A stretch of 64,000 bases of DNA from Enoplolaimus lenunculus (GCA_030248215.1 JASANG010000566.1:124001-188000), one strand, 5' to 3'. Positions 35,013-47,010 are shown, numbered from the stretch's first letter. Notes: generated by a model not told the origin, from the sequence alone. Program-made: numbers and translations.

Positions 35013-36037
35013 TATAGGTCTCGTATCCAAATTTGAGTACACGTCATAGGTCTCGTATACGAATTTGAGTACACGTCATAGGTCTCGTATATGAATTTGA
35101 GTACACGTCATAGGTCTCGTATACGAATTTGAGTACACGTCATAGGTCTCGTATACGAATTTGAGTACACGTCATAGGTCTCGTATACGAATTTGAGTAC
35201 ACGTCATAGGTCTCGTATACGAATTTGAGTACACGTCATAGGTCTCGTTACGAATTTGAGTACACGTCATAGGTCTCGTATACGAATTTGAGTACACGTC
35301 ATAGGTCTCGTATATGAATTTGAGTACACGTCATAGGTCTCGTATACGAATTTGAGTACACGTCATAGGTCTCGTATACAAATTTGAGTACACGTCATAG
35401 GTCTCGTATATGAATTTGAGTACACGTCATAGGTCTCGTATACGAATTTGAGTACACGTCATAGGTCTCGTATATGAATTTGAGTACACGTCATAGGTCT
35501 CGTATACGAATTTGAGTACACGTCATGGGTCTCGTATACGAATTTGAGTACACGTCATAGGTCTCGTATACGAATTTGAGTACACGTCATAGGTCTCGTA
35601 TACGAATTTGAGTACACGTCATAGGTCTCGTATATGAATTTGAGTACACGTCATAGGTCTCGTATACGAATTTGAGTACACGTCATAGGTCTCGTATACA
35701 AATTTGAGTACACGTCATAGGTCTCGTATATGAATTTGAGTACACGTCATAGGTCTCGTATACGAATTTGAGTACACGTCATAGGTCTCGTATATGAATT
35801 TGAGTACACGTCATAGGTCTCGTATACGAATTTGAGTACACGTCATAGGTCTCGTATACGAATTTGAGTACACGTCATAGGTCTCGTATACGAATTTGAG
35901 TACACGTCATAGGTCTCGTATACGAATTTGAGTACACGTCATAGGTCTCGTATACGAATTTGAGTACACGTCATAGGTCTCGTATACGAATTTGAGTACA
36001 CGTCATAGGTCTCGTATACGAATTTGAGTACACGTCC
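35013..36037. repeat. Homogeneous 32-bp minisatellite, about 32 copies
   Basis: The unit begins ATAGGTCTCGTATACGAATT and ends TGAGTACACGTC. Units differ only at a few sites (TATACG, TATATG, TATACA), and one lacks a base near 35249. The variant order at 35371 recurs at 35691, exactly ten units later, showing amplification of a 320-bp block. Confidence 0.95.
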
Positions 36038-36444
36038 AGGCAAAAAATATTTAAGAAAAACGCCACCGATTAACCAGTTAAGCGATATCGGCATCCAAAC
36101 CAAAATCGTGGCTACAACAATGTATGTGTTAATAGTTTTACAGTGGTTCGCTTAGTTTTGTTAGCTAAATTAAAATTTCAAAGAATATTCACCAGCGGGT
36201 AGTAATTTATTATGCAGAGGATAAAATTTAGTACAAGTTTTGTTTAAACTAACCGGGAGTCTCTATTTAGCCGGGGTCATTTTTATGGCTGTGTAAAAAT
36301 GGCCAGGGGGTCTGCCCCCGTTAAAATTTACCCCGGGGTCATTTTTTGGGGGTGAGTTTTTCAAGCGACACCAGTATAGACAAAAAGTAAATATTGAAAT
36401 GATAAATTAAACTTAAAACATTTTGGTGATATTAATTCGAAAAT

Positions 36445-36640
36445 GGTCATTGTTACTTTAATGGGCGTAACAATAGATTAAGCGTATTACTAAGCGTAAG
36501 TCTAAGCCTAAGCGTTCCAAAAATGAGTTCCATAGCCTAAGCCTAAGCCTAAGTCTAAGCAAAAAATGTAATCTAGAATTTAATCCTAGTCTGTTATAGA
36601 ACCACCACAAACCGGGACGCCGCTTAAAGTAACATGGGCC
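36445..36640. mobile_element. Family A MITE
   Basis: GGTCATTGTTACTTTAATGG to CGCTTAAAGTAACATGGGCC, with similar flanks (TCGAAAAT and TCCAAAAT). Confidence 0.8.
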
Positions 36641-36785
36641 TTCCAAAATGATGGCAGCTGTCATTTTGTTTGCCCGTTGCTACGAAGGTATTTAGGTTTC
36701 AGCTGATGATTAATCATCGCATATCAAACCAAGTTTACAAAAAATATTCTACCGTTGCGGCTTTAAAAGGTGAAAATCGTACCAA

Positions 36786-36959
36786 ATGGAATCGGTTTAC
36801 TTTCGGCAGCTGGATTTATGTGACTTTGAAGGATTTGCGGTCCAAGTTGATCGGCAAGACTGCATGCAATTGATATCTGTTGATTATTTGTATGACACAA
36901 CGCAAACTGTTTTAAATAAAGCTCACCAGTTGATTGCGTTAAAAAATGGGTTCGTTTGA
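36786..36959 (+). CDS. Unassigned 57-residue open frame
   Basis: ATG-started frame (MESVYFRQLDLCDFEGFAVQ onward, ending NGFV) with protein-like composition and an AATAAA-like word inside its own span. It overlaps two other open frames of similar length, so only one at most is real. No family recognised. Confidence 0.25.
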   Translation: MESVYFRQLDLCDFEGFAVQVDRQDCMQLISVDYLYDTTQTVLNKAHQLIALKNGFV

Positions 36960-37200
36960 AGTTTAAATTTTCATTCAAACAAACATTATCCATAAAACGA
37001 TGACAGTTGAATTTCGACTAAATAATTTCATCTAATGCGTAATGCTACAAACAGAACCCTGCAATATCTGACCATGGACCACAACGATTGCGCTTTAGTC
37101 CGCTAATATTAATCAATTCTTTGTCAAAATATCATATATATGGTTTTGAAAAAAAAACTTGTTATATGTTAGCGGGCTAATACTGTAAAACAACGGGCCT

Positions 37201-37425
37201 AATATATATTAAGCAAATCGACCCATGTATAGAACAGTGCCGGAACAGTTGTATAAGTATATTCCTATTAAGCCTAAGCCTAAGCAGAAAAATTAGTCTA
37301 AATCTTAAACTTACTCCATTGCAGTCCCAAACAAAAACGTTTCGTCCCTGATCTTTATATGGATTCTCACTCTATTAGAACCCCGCAAGAGAACAGTCCG
37401 GTCCTGTTCTATACATTGACCAGCA
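37201..37425. mobile_element. Family B MITE and an adjacent second right end
   Basis: GACCCATGTATAGAACAGTG to CGTCCCTGATCTTTATATGG is one short copy. A further family end, CGGTCCTGTTCTATACATTG, follows at 37390-37425. Confidence 0.6.
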
Positions 37426-37807
37426 AATCTATTACCGATCACGAATTCACATATTTCTAATTGGTGGCACGCGGAATTTAAAAGTAAAAAACTCGCAAAT
37501 AAAAACACTACAAAACGAAATACAATTTTAGTACAGAATTTTAAAATACAAAATTTTAGTTTCAATCCATGCTATGGCTTGGATGGCTCGGCCAATTGAA
37601 CGATTTGTTTGTAACGATTCGGCTACTGCTTAAATATTAAACATGAAAACAACCGGTTACTGCAAGGCTTCCGTATACAGCTCCGTGTTGATGTCGCAAC
37701 AAATTTTTAGATTTGCACCGATGAATCACAAAAGGTTTCAGGGTACTTAATCCAGACCACTTTCGAAATCGCAAGGATATACAACTTTCGCTAAATTTAA
37801 AAGAAAT

Positions 37808-37998
37808 TTTTATTATTATTATTATTATCGTTATTATTATTACTATTATTACATACGGTTCTTACTGCAATCATTATTAATATTATATTTATGGTTATTA
37901 TTATTATTAATATTATTATTATTATTATTACTGCCATTCTTACTGCAATCATTATTAATATAATATTTATTATTATTATTATTATTTATTATTATTAA
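37808..37998. repeat. (ATT)n block resembling the ETS poly-Asn segment
   Basis: Besides ATT runs it shares the non-repeat string TCATTATTAATATTATATTT and neighbouring TTCTTACTG with ETS exon 5 (28735-28790). It contains that unit twice in tandem, and in the same orientation it would encode [14 protein letters not shown]. Confidence 0.75.
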
Positions 37999-38577
37999 AA
38001 ATGTTAACCTCAAATCGCGTGGAATGTAAGTAATATTGTTGTTTTTTGTTTGCTGCAAATTTTCAAGATTTCAGTGTCGCCCGGTTACCGTATATTAATA
38101 AGAGGGGACTAACAAATGTTTTACAGCTGAATTGAGAGAAACTCACGTACAAGGTGGGTGAGAGGCGAAAGAGTAAATATTCGCACAGCGTTAAACGAGA
38201 CGCAAACACTATTGCATTATTATTTTTGTTTATTTTTGACATATCAACGCTTTAGACAAAAGCATATGTGAGCATGGTACAACTTAGACTCGATGTATCG
38301 GTACGTTTCTGGTACTAAAATGACTTAAAATCAGTTTCACAAGCCTCTTTGTCTCAAAGAAGTATATACTTTAGAAGCAGTCAGATGGCTGGAGAGTGGA
38401 CGAAAAAGCTGAAAGATATATATTTAGTGAATTTTAATGTCAGAGTTTACTTAGGGGCCGTTGTAACTTTGATTGACGTAACATATATGCGTCTACTAAA
38501 TAAATATTAAAGAATTCGTTTTACATTTCTTGTAAACTATTCGTTGAACAAAACCAAATTAGGTAAATCTATATATT

Positions 38578-38719
38578 AAAGCTGGAATGCTTCACATACG
38601 TATTTTGGGCAACTTTCCAGCATTAATTTGTTTACGTGATTGTTCTCTGAAAAGGAAATTTGCATACAGATTGTTGTGTGTTCGCTAAGTTTTGCGCATT
38701 TCGCAAAACTGGCTCGCTA
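38578..38719 (+). mobile_element. Helitron-like non-autonomous element
   Basis: TCTATATATTAAAGCTGGAA after an A. A TTTTGCGCATTTCGCAAAA hairpin precedes the CTAG end. Confidence 0.75.
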
Positions 38720-38896
38720 GGAATATTTACGTGCAAAACAAATCAGTTCAGCTGAATATTTTCTACTATAATTTGAAAGAAATTTGAAAGCTTCGGTGGT
38801 TTTGTAATGTTACAAAACGTCCAAATCCAGCGTATGGAAAATTTTTCAACTGATTAACGATTGTTTTTAGTTCTTAAACTTTTAATTTTGTTTTAG

Positions 38897-39005
38897 CTAA
38901 TTTTTTGGGTTTGATTAATATTAATGGTTCTAATTGTGGCAAAAATTTTGAAATTCGTGATGTGACCTCGCCATATTTTTCATTTATTTGGATAGAAAAC
39001 ACCTT
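38897..39005 (+). CDS. Candidate internal exon, unassigned
   Basis: A strong acceptor (TTTTAATTTTGTTTTAG) and a GTAAGC donor bound 109 bases that stay open in one frame. The frame includes NGSNCGKNFEIRDVTSPYFS, which loosely recalls the NCG...VTF.SP start of the EGF protein on the same strand. No neighbouring exon could be joined, so it may be an isolated relic or a false positive. Confidence 0.3.
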
Positions 39006-39009
39006 GTAA

Positions 39010-39555
39010 GCATCAGATTAACCAATTGCAATGCGGAATTTTTAGCATGGTAGATTCGGTAAGGGATATGTCACTGTCCACCTGTATCCGCTATTGGGAA
39101 ACGGTGCGATAAACCGACTATCGTTCGTACTGCGAATTACCGTCGCGTGGTCTTACGGTTCATCGAAACTTTAGACACGGTTTCAGTTCGGAAATATTTG
39201 GTTTCGATTGAACGTCTGATTTTAAATATTGTGATTCCGGTTCAATATCCACAACAGGTATATATATTTTAAACAATACCAATGTCCACTAAAGGGTATA
39301 TAACCAAAAGCAACATCTGAACAAATATCAAATCAAATTAATATTTCAGAAGCGTAACCAGTACAGAATTTTCTCTTTAAATTAATGACCACAATTTTCT
39401 CTTTAATGACCACTAATCGTAGTAAAATTGTGAAAAGAAAACGCATCAGGTATAACAAATACGAACGAGGATTATTAACGCATTCCAGAACCAGCGTTTA
39501 AATATAAACATTGCCACACGGAGGCATTTTACTGTCGCAAAAAAAATTGTTAACC
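39010..39555. other. No feature recognised
   Basis: AT-rich spacer downstream of the candidate exon. No supported frame or repeat family was seen. Confidence 0.4.
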
Positions 39556-39560
39556 ATTTG

Positions 39561-39939
39561 GGTCAATGTAAAGAACCGGAGCGGAACGGTATAATAAGCA
39601 CATTCCTAAGACTATTAGCTTACACGGTAAATTCCGATTTCAGCTAGCGAGTTGGTTATTTCTGAATTAATATCAGAAAACATTAACTCACCCTTGTGCA
39701 AAATTCTGTGTTCTGATAGTCCTAACTCAGACTGACTGATTGAACTCATTCTGAGTTAAAATCAGCTCACTGAAATTTACAGTGTAAGCCTAAGCCTAAA
39801 CTTAAGCGAAAGAATGAGCATATTCTTAGGCATAAGCCTACGACTAAATCTAAGCCAAGCAAAAAAATAGTCTAAAACTTAAGCTTACTCTGTTGCAGTC
39901 CCACAGAAAAACTCTCCACCCCTGATCTTTACATGGGCC
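39561..39939. mobile_element. Family B MITE containing a nested family D
   Basis: GGTCAATGTAAAGAACCGGA to CCCCTGATCTTTACATGGGCC-type ends. The D element at 39623-39784 splits its CCTAAG core at a TA. Confidence 0.85.
39623..39784. mobile_element. Family D fold-back MITE nested in family B
   Basis: CACGGTAAATTCCGATTTCA to TGAAATTTACAGTG with TA on both sides. It is internally deleted relative to full copies. Confidence 0.85.
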
Positions 39940-40116
39940 ACAATTTGCTATGCGGTGTTAATATGCGGTAATTAATTTGCGTTGCTAAACTGTGTTGCTC
40001 GGGGTCGGACGGCACTGAAATAATCACAAAATTAAACGCAGCCTTTAGTGCTTTTACAGTAAGCTGATCTTTATGGCAAAGCATACTAAATCATATATAT
40101 TGCTCATGCAAAAGTG

Positions 40117-40308
40117 GGCCAATGTTAGGGGTGTAACAGTAGATTAAGCGTATTCCTATAAGCCTAAGCCTAACCCTAAGCGCTGCAAAAACGTATTGCT
40201 AAGCCTAAGCCGAAGCCTAAGCTTGAGCAAAAAATGAAATCTAGAATCAAAACCTACTTTTTTATAGACCCGCCAGAAACCTGGACAACCCTAAAAGTAA
40301 CATGGGCC
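40117..40308. mobile_element. Family A MITE, complete
   Basis: GGCCAATGTTAGGGGTGTAA to CCCTAAAAGTAACATGGGCC with perfect 8-bp duplications CAAAAGTG (40109-40116 and 40309-40316). Confidence 0.88.
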
Positions 40309-40344
40309 CAAAAGTGTATAGATCCACTGACTTCGCACGTACAT

Positions 40345-40766
40345 AAGGGGGTAATAAGACGGCGGGGTCCCCATTTTGGGTCCGAATCAATAAGAGCCCG
40401 TATCCCTAATAAAAGTCCGCCAGCGGATGGAGTCCCTACACCCAAATTAGAGTCCATAAATGTCAATTAGCCCTAATTGTAGCGCATAAATGAGTCCAGG
40501 ACCAAATAATTTGAGTTCTAAACTTTAAAGCGTACCTAAATTTTGAAAGCATAAGTATATCCTTCAATTATCGCTCAAGCTATTGAAACAAGACAAATAA
40601 ACGTTTAATTCAACGGATAATTGCAGTACCGGATATATATCAGTAACGAAGGGCGGCAGAGCGTGGGTTAGAAATAAATAACAGGCCGAAACCGAATAAC
40701 AAGGGGGGTACACTCTGAAGAGGCCAAATAAATATCACTCCCCCCTCTTATTCGGGTCACTACAGT
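40345..40766. mobile_element. Family E MITE
   Basis: Right end CTCTTATTCGGGTCACTACAG is intact. The left end is diverged (AGGGGGTAATAAGACGGCGG). Confidence 0.7.
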
Positions 40767-40770
40767 AAGG

Positions 40771-40920
40771 CACTTTAGTCAAATTCGACTCCGCCAGAGT
40801 CAAACGTGCGACTCAGTGACTCGAATTCGACTCTGGCGGAGATGAATTTGACTCAGTTTGTGTAGTCTCGTTGAGCCGATTTCGGAGAGAGCCAATTTGA
40901 CTCACCATTTTTTTGCAGTG
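40771..40920. mobile_element. Family C fold-back MITE, left-truncated
   Basis: Abuts the family-E right end. Ends CACCATTTTTTTGCAGTG next to TA. Confidence 0.7.
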
Positions 40921-40929
40921 TAGCCGTGA

Positions 40930-41935
40930 TTGTGACATGTGTGAAAATTCTATGTGTTTTGTGTCGACATTAATTTAACCTACTGTTGCTTGAGGAACTG
41001 CATACTGGAGGTCGAGTGGTTTTTCTTCAGTATAACAACGTGACGTAGCTGTGGTAAATCTGTTTTTAGTCGAACAACGACAAATAATCTTCAGTTGTTT
41101 GCCTACACAGCTTTTAAGTTTAAAATCGATTTAATTATTTTCAACCCAGTCTTATCTTATATAAACGAGTGAGTATTAACGGCAGTTTGAATTGATCAGG
41201 TTATGTGGAGTCCCCGTTATAAACTGGGGCAACCTGGAACACGTTTTGACAATAACGGGTAACATTGTCTGCATGCTATACAAATTTGAAAATTTGAACT
41301 GTCTGCCATCCTGATGTAGCTTTCACTGCTTTTACTGCCATATATGATATTCGAAATATTGTCAATCAATATCATATGACATGATTCCAAATGTCTGCAA
41401 GGTTGTGGTAAAACTAGCCTGAATGTCTTTTAGAATATCATAAAATACTAAAATTTGAAGTTTGATTTGTACTTAGTAATATAAGTATGTAGGCAAAATT
41501 TCCGCCATAAACGGAAAAGAGAAGCCATTAAGTCAGTATTCGAAATAACTTAAAGCTACATTATCTGCTCTTTCACATATCAGTGCGCTGTGTACAAATC
41601 GAAGCTGCAACTAGCGTGTCGGTACAATTTTGTGCGGTATATACGTACTTTTAGACACTATTAATTGTCACGACACTGTCCGAAGGGAGTCGGGACAAAA
41701 GGTAAAAAATTAAGCGATATTAATAAGTATATATGTGGTTGTGTTGTTGTTACGTATGTTTGCGATGCTATATGAACACAGTGCAATATGTCTACGTCCT
41801 CGTTAGGGACTTCCGGACATCGTAGTGGTCTCGTATTAGTGTTTGTTAAAACGACGTCGAACCTTACTCAGACCCAGACAATTTTTGCAGTCGCGCGTGC
41901 AGTATATTATTAACGTGGATATTCCATTACGGTTG
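40930..41935. other. No gene recognised
   Basis: AT-rich. A CCCCGTTATAAACTGGGGCA segment (about 41208-41290) resembles dispersed sequences near 1.9, 45.7 and 51.2 kb and is probably another old repeat. Confidence 0.4.
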
Positions 41936-41940
41936 GTCGG

Positions 41941-42158
41941 CACTGTAAAAAATGAGGAGTCAATTTGACTCTCTCGGAAATAGGCTTTTCCTGGCTACAC
42001 AAACTAAGTCAAATTTGACTCCGCCAGAGTCAAATTGAACTCACTGAGCGATTCAATGAATCGAATTTGACTTTGGCGGAGTCAAATTTGACTCAGTTTG
42101 TGTAGTCAGAAAAAGCCTATTTCCGAGAGAGTCAATTTGACTACCCATTTTTACAGTG
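41941..42158. mobile_element. Family C fold-back MITE, complete
   Basis: CACTGTAAAAAATGAGGAGT to ACCCATTTTTACAGTG. The two halves are near-perfect inverses. Confidence 0.85.
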
Positions 42159-42164
42159 TGTAAA

Positions 42165-42680
42165 GTCAAATAAACGCACCAAATGAAAATTTCATTACAG
42201 AATATTGCACTGGCTCATTTCGTTTTTAAGCAGCTTTTATTTTTATATTATGTTCAAGCCTAGAATTAATAAAATCTCATGGGCATCGGCTGGGTCGCAG
42301 AAATGTACGCGGACCTTTGACTAAAAAAAGTTAATTTAGGATTTATAGTCTCTAGTTGCCAATGAAATTTTTAGATCTCACAAGCTTGGGTCACCCGCAT
42401 GTGGTGCGCGTAGTACCTACTGGGAAAAATTATCTAAGTCTGGGTAAGAAAGGGTTGGTTGGATTACGTATATATTAAACAGAACAAAAAGCGGGATTGC
42501 AGATGAATCAAATCGACCGTACACTTATAATGTTGTCGAATTTGAAATTAAGTCGATAAGAGCACAGTCACCATGCGAGTATATCTCAGCTGAAGCAGGA
42601 TTGCTAGTATCAACTTTTAAGAGGCTAGAAAAAATTTATTGAGAACTTTAAGTCAAATTAAAGATGCCAACTGAAAATTT
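42165..42680. other. No feature recognised
   Basis: AT-rich spacer. Nothing identifiable. Confidence 0.4.
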
Positions 42681-42685
42681 TTCCA

Positions 42686-42871
42686 TTAACCCTTTCTCAT
42701 ATGTATTTCACAACTTCGAATGAGACGTACGTTCAGGGTAAAATTCGAACCCCAGTTTCACGGCTGGAAGGCGTTTCCCGTCACCACTGAGTTATAGGAG
42801 CCTGACGTTCGAGCCCAAGGCGCTTTCATGTCTTGTGGAGATTTTGCACTGCGCATATGTGGAGAGGTTAA
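42686..42871. mobile_element. Family F piggyBac-like MITE
   Basis: TTAACCCTTTCTCATATGTA to ATATGTGGAGAGGTTAA, flanked by TTAA, with the tRNA-like core in a shorter form. Confidence 0.75.
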
Positions 42872-43261
42872 GACTTTGGTAAGCTGGAACCTTATTGGTT
42901 TTTACTTAGCTAGTGTATTTGTATAGTAGCAGTTGGGCTCACAAGTACTATGTATTATTAATGAAAAGTTCACACTCATTTTTGTATGTGTAATAAAACG
43001 GGAGAAGTCACAACCAGCAAACATAAAAGTCGAAAACGCGAGTTTGAGCAAGAGGTCCGAGATTCGTTTCCCGGCGTGCCATATATTTTGGAAAAATTTT
43101 GGGGAACCATGTATATTCGTAGTACTTCAGAAAAAGGGGTCGCCACGACCGTGCAGGTCTGACAATCCGCACTACTTTGAATCATTTAGTGTAGTTTCTG
43201 TACTACGTACCGGACATAGTTTGTAACTGGATTAGAAAGAGACATCATTCTGGTTACAATG

Positions 43262-43292
43262 GTACTAATACTACTACTACTACTACTACTAC
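43262..43292. repeat. (ACT)n microsatellite
   Basis: About nine ACT/TAC units in a row. Confidence 0.9.
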
Positions 43293-43518
43293 AATTTTAT
43301 TTTCACAATTTGCTTATAAGTAAATATTTATATATAAAACCTACATATTATATATACAACTTTATTTTTCTATGCTTCTTTTAGTGTCCTTTGCTTCTTC
43401 AGGATAGGGATTATAACATAAATATATCGCTATCTACAAAGTCTGCAAGAATATACTGCAATTACGTTTCTGAACTTGTTTATAATTATACCTATATAAC
43501 AGTTACGGTCCATCGGTA

Positions 43519-44171
43519 ATGTCTAAAGAAACTGTACGCGATGTCAAATTAGAAGCGCGCTGCGTATTTGATGCGTCCGATATTCCTCTGTATGATATGT
43601 GCCGACTTGCTTGTGTATCTATTGACCAGGATGTATTTAAGTAAGATCTGCAGCTTATGAATCATGGAAGAAACTTTTGTGAAACTACTTGACATATGTA
43701 TAAGCGCTTTATCAACATTATTTTGTACGTTAATTTGGTTGGTCCAAAACATGGTTTATTAATGACGGATATCATATTGTATCCTAGCATGTTATCTTGT
43801 ATTTTTCCTTACCTTAGTAATTATGTAGCAAGATCTGTCATCGTGTTACCTTTTGCACTTATGTAACGCACAGAAATTGGTACGACTTGAGTACTCGAAG
43901 TAGTTATTTATTTTCAAAATGTGTTTTCAGTAAATGTTCACAGTCTATATATACCTTATTTGTGTAAGCATATGAAATGAAGCATTGCAAAGTTGTAGGC
44001 GTATAGGTTACCATGCATATGCCTTCGCATATTTGTTATATATTTACTTTTGTTTATTCTCGGTTTAGGTGTATCAACGAATTACTTAAACTTGGTGTTA
44101 ATCCTAACGCCGTGATTGCCTTGTTGCATGACATCTTATCTCTCAAGGAAGAACAACAACTGGTGGCGTAA
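43519..44171 (+). CDS. MZT2: Mitotic-spindle organizing protein 2 (MOZART2)
   Basis: Two exons, 43519-43640 and 44069-44171, joined in phase 2 (AA|G) through a GTAAGA donor and a TTTAG acceptor, encode 74 residues. Residues about 23-65 contain LYDMCRLACVSIDQDVFKCI and NELLKLGVNPNAVIALL. These align with the MOZART2 core of animals (LYELAQAAGG.IDPDVFKILVDLLKLNVAPLAVFQML, from memory). MOZART2 is a small helical subunit of gamma-tubulin ring complexes at centrosomes and spindle poles. The protein is far shorter than the vertebrate form of about 158 residues and lacks its C-terminal tail. An AATAAA occurs about 130 bases after the stop (44302). No second promoter or neighbouring gene within 2 kb was found. 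Confidence 0.85.
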
Positions 44172-44199
44172 ATAGTAGTTCAGTATAATTCAAACCAGC

Positions 44200-47010
44200 A
44201 GATTTTGAAGAAATGTACCAGTGATGCAAATATATACTTAATACGTAAGTGTGGTGTATGTGTCAGTTTTAATATTTTCTCAATTAAGTAGCGGTTGTAA
44301 CAATAAAATGCAGAACTGTAGAAGCTCTAAAAAATTTTCCGTCAACTGTAGATTGTTTAATCGATTCAAGGGTTTTAATTTATTGAGGAGCGCAGCGTTT
44401 TATATTTTATACTCCTGGGATCGAAAGGTGGATGTCCATCCGACTAGTATATATCTCAGGAATTGCTAAACGGATTTTGATAATCTTTTTGTTTGAAACC
44501 TTATTTTTCTGGGGTGTTAACCTTGCATTGGGTTTTAATATTGTAACTGACAACAGTTTCATTTGCATAATTTGTTAACCTAGATAAGGTTTTTTTACAT
44601 TATTTAACTAATTATTAGGTTTATAAGCAATCGAATTTCAGTACTAAACAGTTTCTGATGCGAGTATTCGTAATAAATTGTATATAAACCCCCGAAACTG
44701 ACAAATGCTTAGTTAGCTACTAACTAACTAGCATATTAAATTATTTACTTAAACCTAATTTAGGACGTTTTACATTTTTTCACTAATTATTGTGGCTACA
44801 AAGCTATTTGATTTATTACGAAAGCGGTTTTTTGGGCGAGGAATCTGAATAAATGGTTTATAAACCTACAAAATAGATAAACGAATAGCTTGCTACTAAC
44901 TAATTAGCATATTAGCTAACTATGGCAGTTGAAAACGTTTGTACGCTGTTGGTTTTAGGGTATTTGGGCCTGACAAATTTAAAAATAGCGTTCACATATG
45001 TATTTTTAACACCTAAAGTTAGTTAGCTACACGCTAATTATCATATTACGTACCTATGAGCATTTGAGAGCATTGTATATTTATATTTATTACTTTTCTC
45101 GGCGTATAACACTATGTTCCTTATGGTTTTTGGGTAAGAAACCCTTAAACATGTCGTTCAAACTTTCTATGTTTGCAAGCTAGGTGGATTCTATCATTCC
45201 TGTTTTCAGACTGCTGTTCAATGGTTTTCGGCAACCAAACTATTAATAACGTACAGGAACAGCAAGCGATCAAACATTTGTTTTTGTCGTTTTGTCGCTG
45301 TTTCATACAAAGTATCGGCTGATTTTTACACTGCAAACACACGACAAAATGGATTGTCTGCACATAGTTCAACCGCATCATGTATTCGCCTTTGTACGGA
45401 CTGAAAGTAAATCAGTGAATTATGTGTTTTATTTTTCACTCTTTAGTTTTGAATGTTACGACGCCAATGAAAATTGAAGTGAATAACGGAAAAATGCTAA
45501 CATATTGTGGTATGAGTAAAAAAGCTTTAGCTGTTTTGCAATTATTTAACGTTACGTTGGACGAATGTTAATGAACGATCTATTCAGTATTACTTTCTTA
45601 ACAAGGTTTTGATTGAAGAATTGTCAAAATGTTATAGGACCGTAAACTTATGCTCGCGGGATTCGCGTTGTAACTGAGGCAGGCGGGAACATATTTTGGT
45701 CATGTTGATTCGACGTTAACACGAATTGTTGTGATCGAAATAGCGGGTATACCAGCAAAATGTGAATGTCACATGACATTGGCTTATAAACCACTGCTCT
45801 CAAGTGATCGTCGTATACAAATAGCCATATGACAATTGATACCACGGGACATTTATGCGAAATTCGTATATTCCATATTTCTTGCAAATATCGCGATAGA
45901 AGCTCTTTCTTGTTGTACAGTCTAGCTCATTCTACTGCTTTAGTCACTTTTATATACTGTAATTATAAGTTATGGACTGTATCCGCTGCCGGAATTAGGG
46001 ATGTAGACTTTTCTTGATTAAAATCAAAATGGGGACCCACTTTTCTTACCGCCCTCTTGTTCGGATTTGTCAACTTCAGAGCGCGGTCAGATATCAAAAA
46101 ATACCGCACTTGGTCATTAATAAGTATATATCGAATTCACGCTAATTTAACAGCACTTAATATATTTGTTTCCACGAGGGTGTTTGAATTCGATCGCCTC
46201 GTATACGTATTGAATTTTGTTATCTTGAACAAAAGACACTGATTTATTGTTATTTTGGTCAAAAATCACTGTAATACAAAGTCGTAGTATCAGGGACCGA
46301 AACCGTATGTATATCGATTTTTGCCGAAGGCGGAACGCCGAATATTTAGTCGCACTGATTCGACTAAAAAACGTGCGATGTGTTTGATTCGCTACTGGCT
46401 TTTGTTTCTGTTACCTACCAACAGTTACTCTTTTAATTAAATTAATGAATGTTTGTTTCCAGTTTTTTGTAGCTGTATACCAAGGCGCAAAAACCTTAAT
46501 GCGGCAGTTAATTTTTAACGGCACAGGATTAAACTATTAACGAAAATTCTGCGTAGCAAAAATGTACATAACTTAAGACAGTTTTGGACGTATGGTTTTT
46601 ATGTCGAGTCTCGTGAATTTAGGCTCATAAATTTATAGAGAAACATCGTGATAATCGCACAATATTTGCCATGTAAAATTTCTATTTGAAAGCTGATAAC
46701 TTTATTTCGTGGGTTTATAATGTGAGCAAAATTTTAACTTTAATTTTGAAAAATATAGCCAAGATTAATTTTTTAGTTTTTAGACACATTTAGAGATTGG
46801 CTAATGTTCAACGTAGTACGTTCCATTGCACGTAAAGATAAGTTTACGTTATTTATCGCAGTTTAATAAGTTGATCTGCTCTAAAATTTTAAGTTCTTAT
46901 AATTTGATCGCTAAAGCCAGGAATAAGTATGACAAAGGTGCATTTTCACGGTTATATACTATTTCGATATTAGTAAAATGCAATTTTTGTAGTGATTTTT
47001 GTTCGATTTT
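44200..47010. other. Long stretch without a recognised gene
   Basis: AT-rich. Tandem-like variants of AACTAACTAGCATATTA occur at about 44710-45060. A diverged repeat (about 45655-45760) matches segments near 1.9 and 51.2 kb, and a family-E-like scrap lies near 46030. Open frames at 45145-45381 and 45648-45887 show no domain. Confidence 0.45.

Noticed and set aside
35013-36037. CRISPR-like array
   Set aside because: The whole 32-bp unit repeats with no variable spacers, and the setting is a eukaryotic genome.
43020-43080. tRNA-like GATTCGTTTCCCGG segment
   Set aside because: Only a B-box-like word is present; no acceptor stem or A box could be paired.
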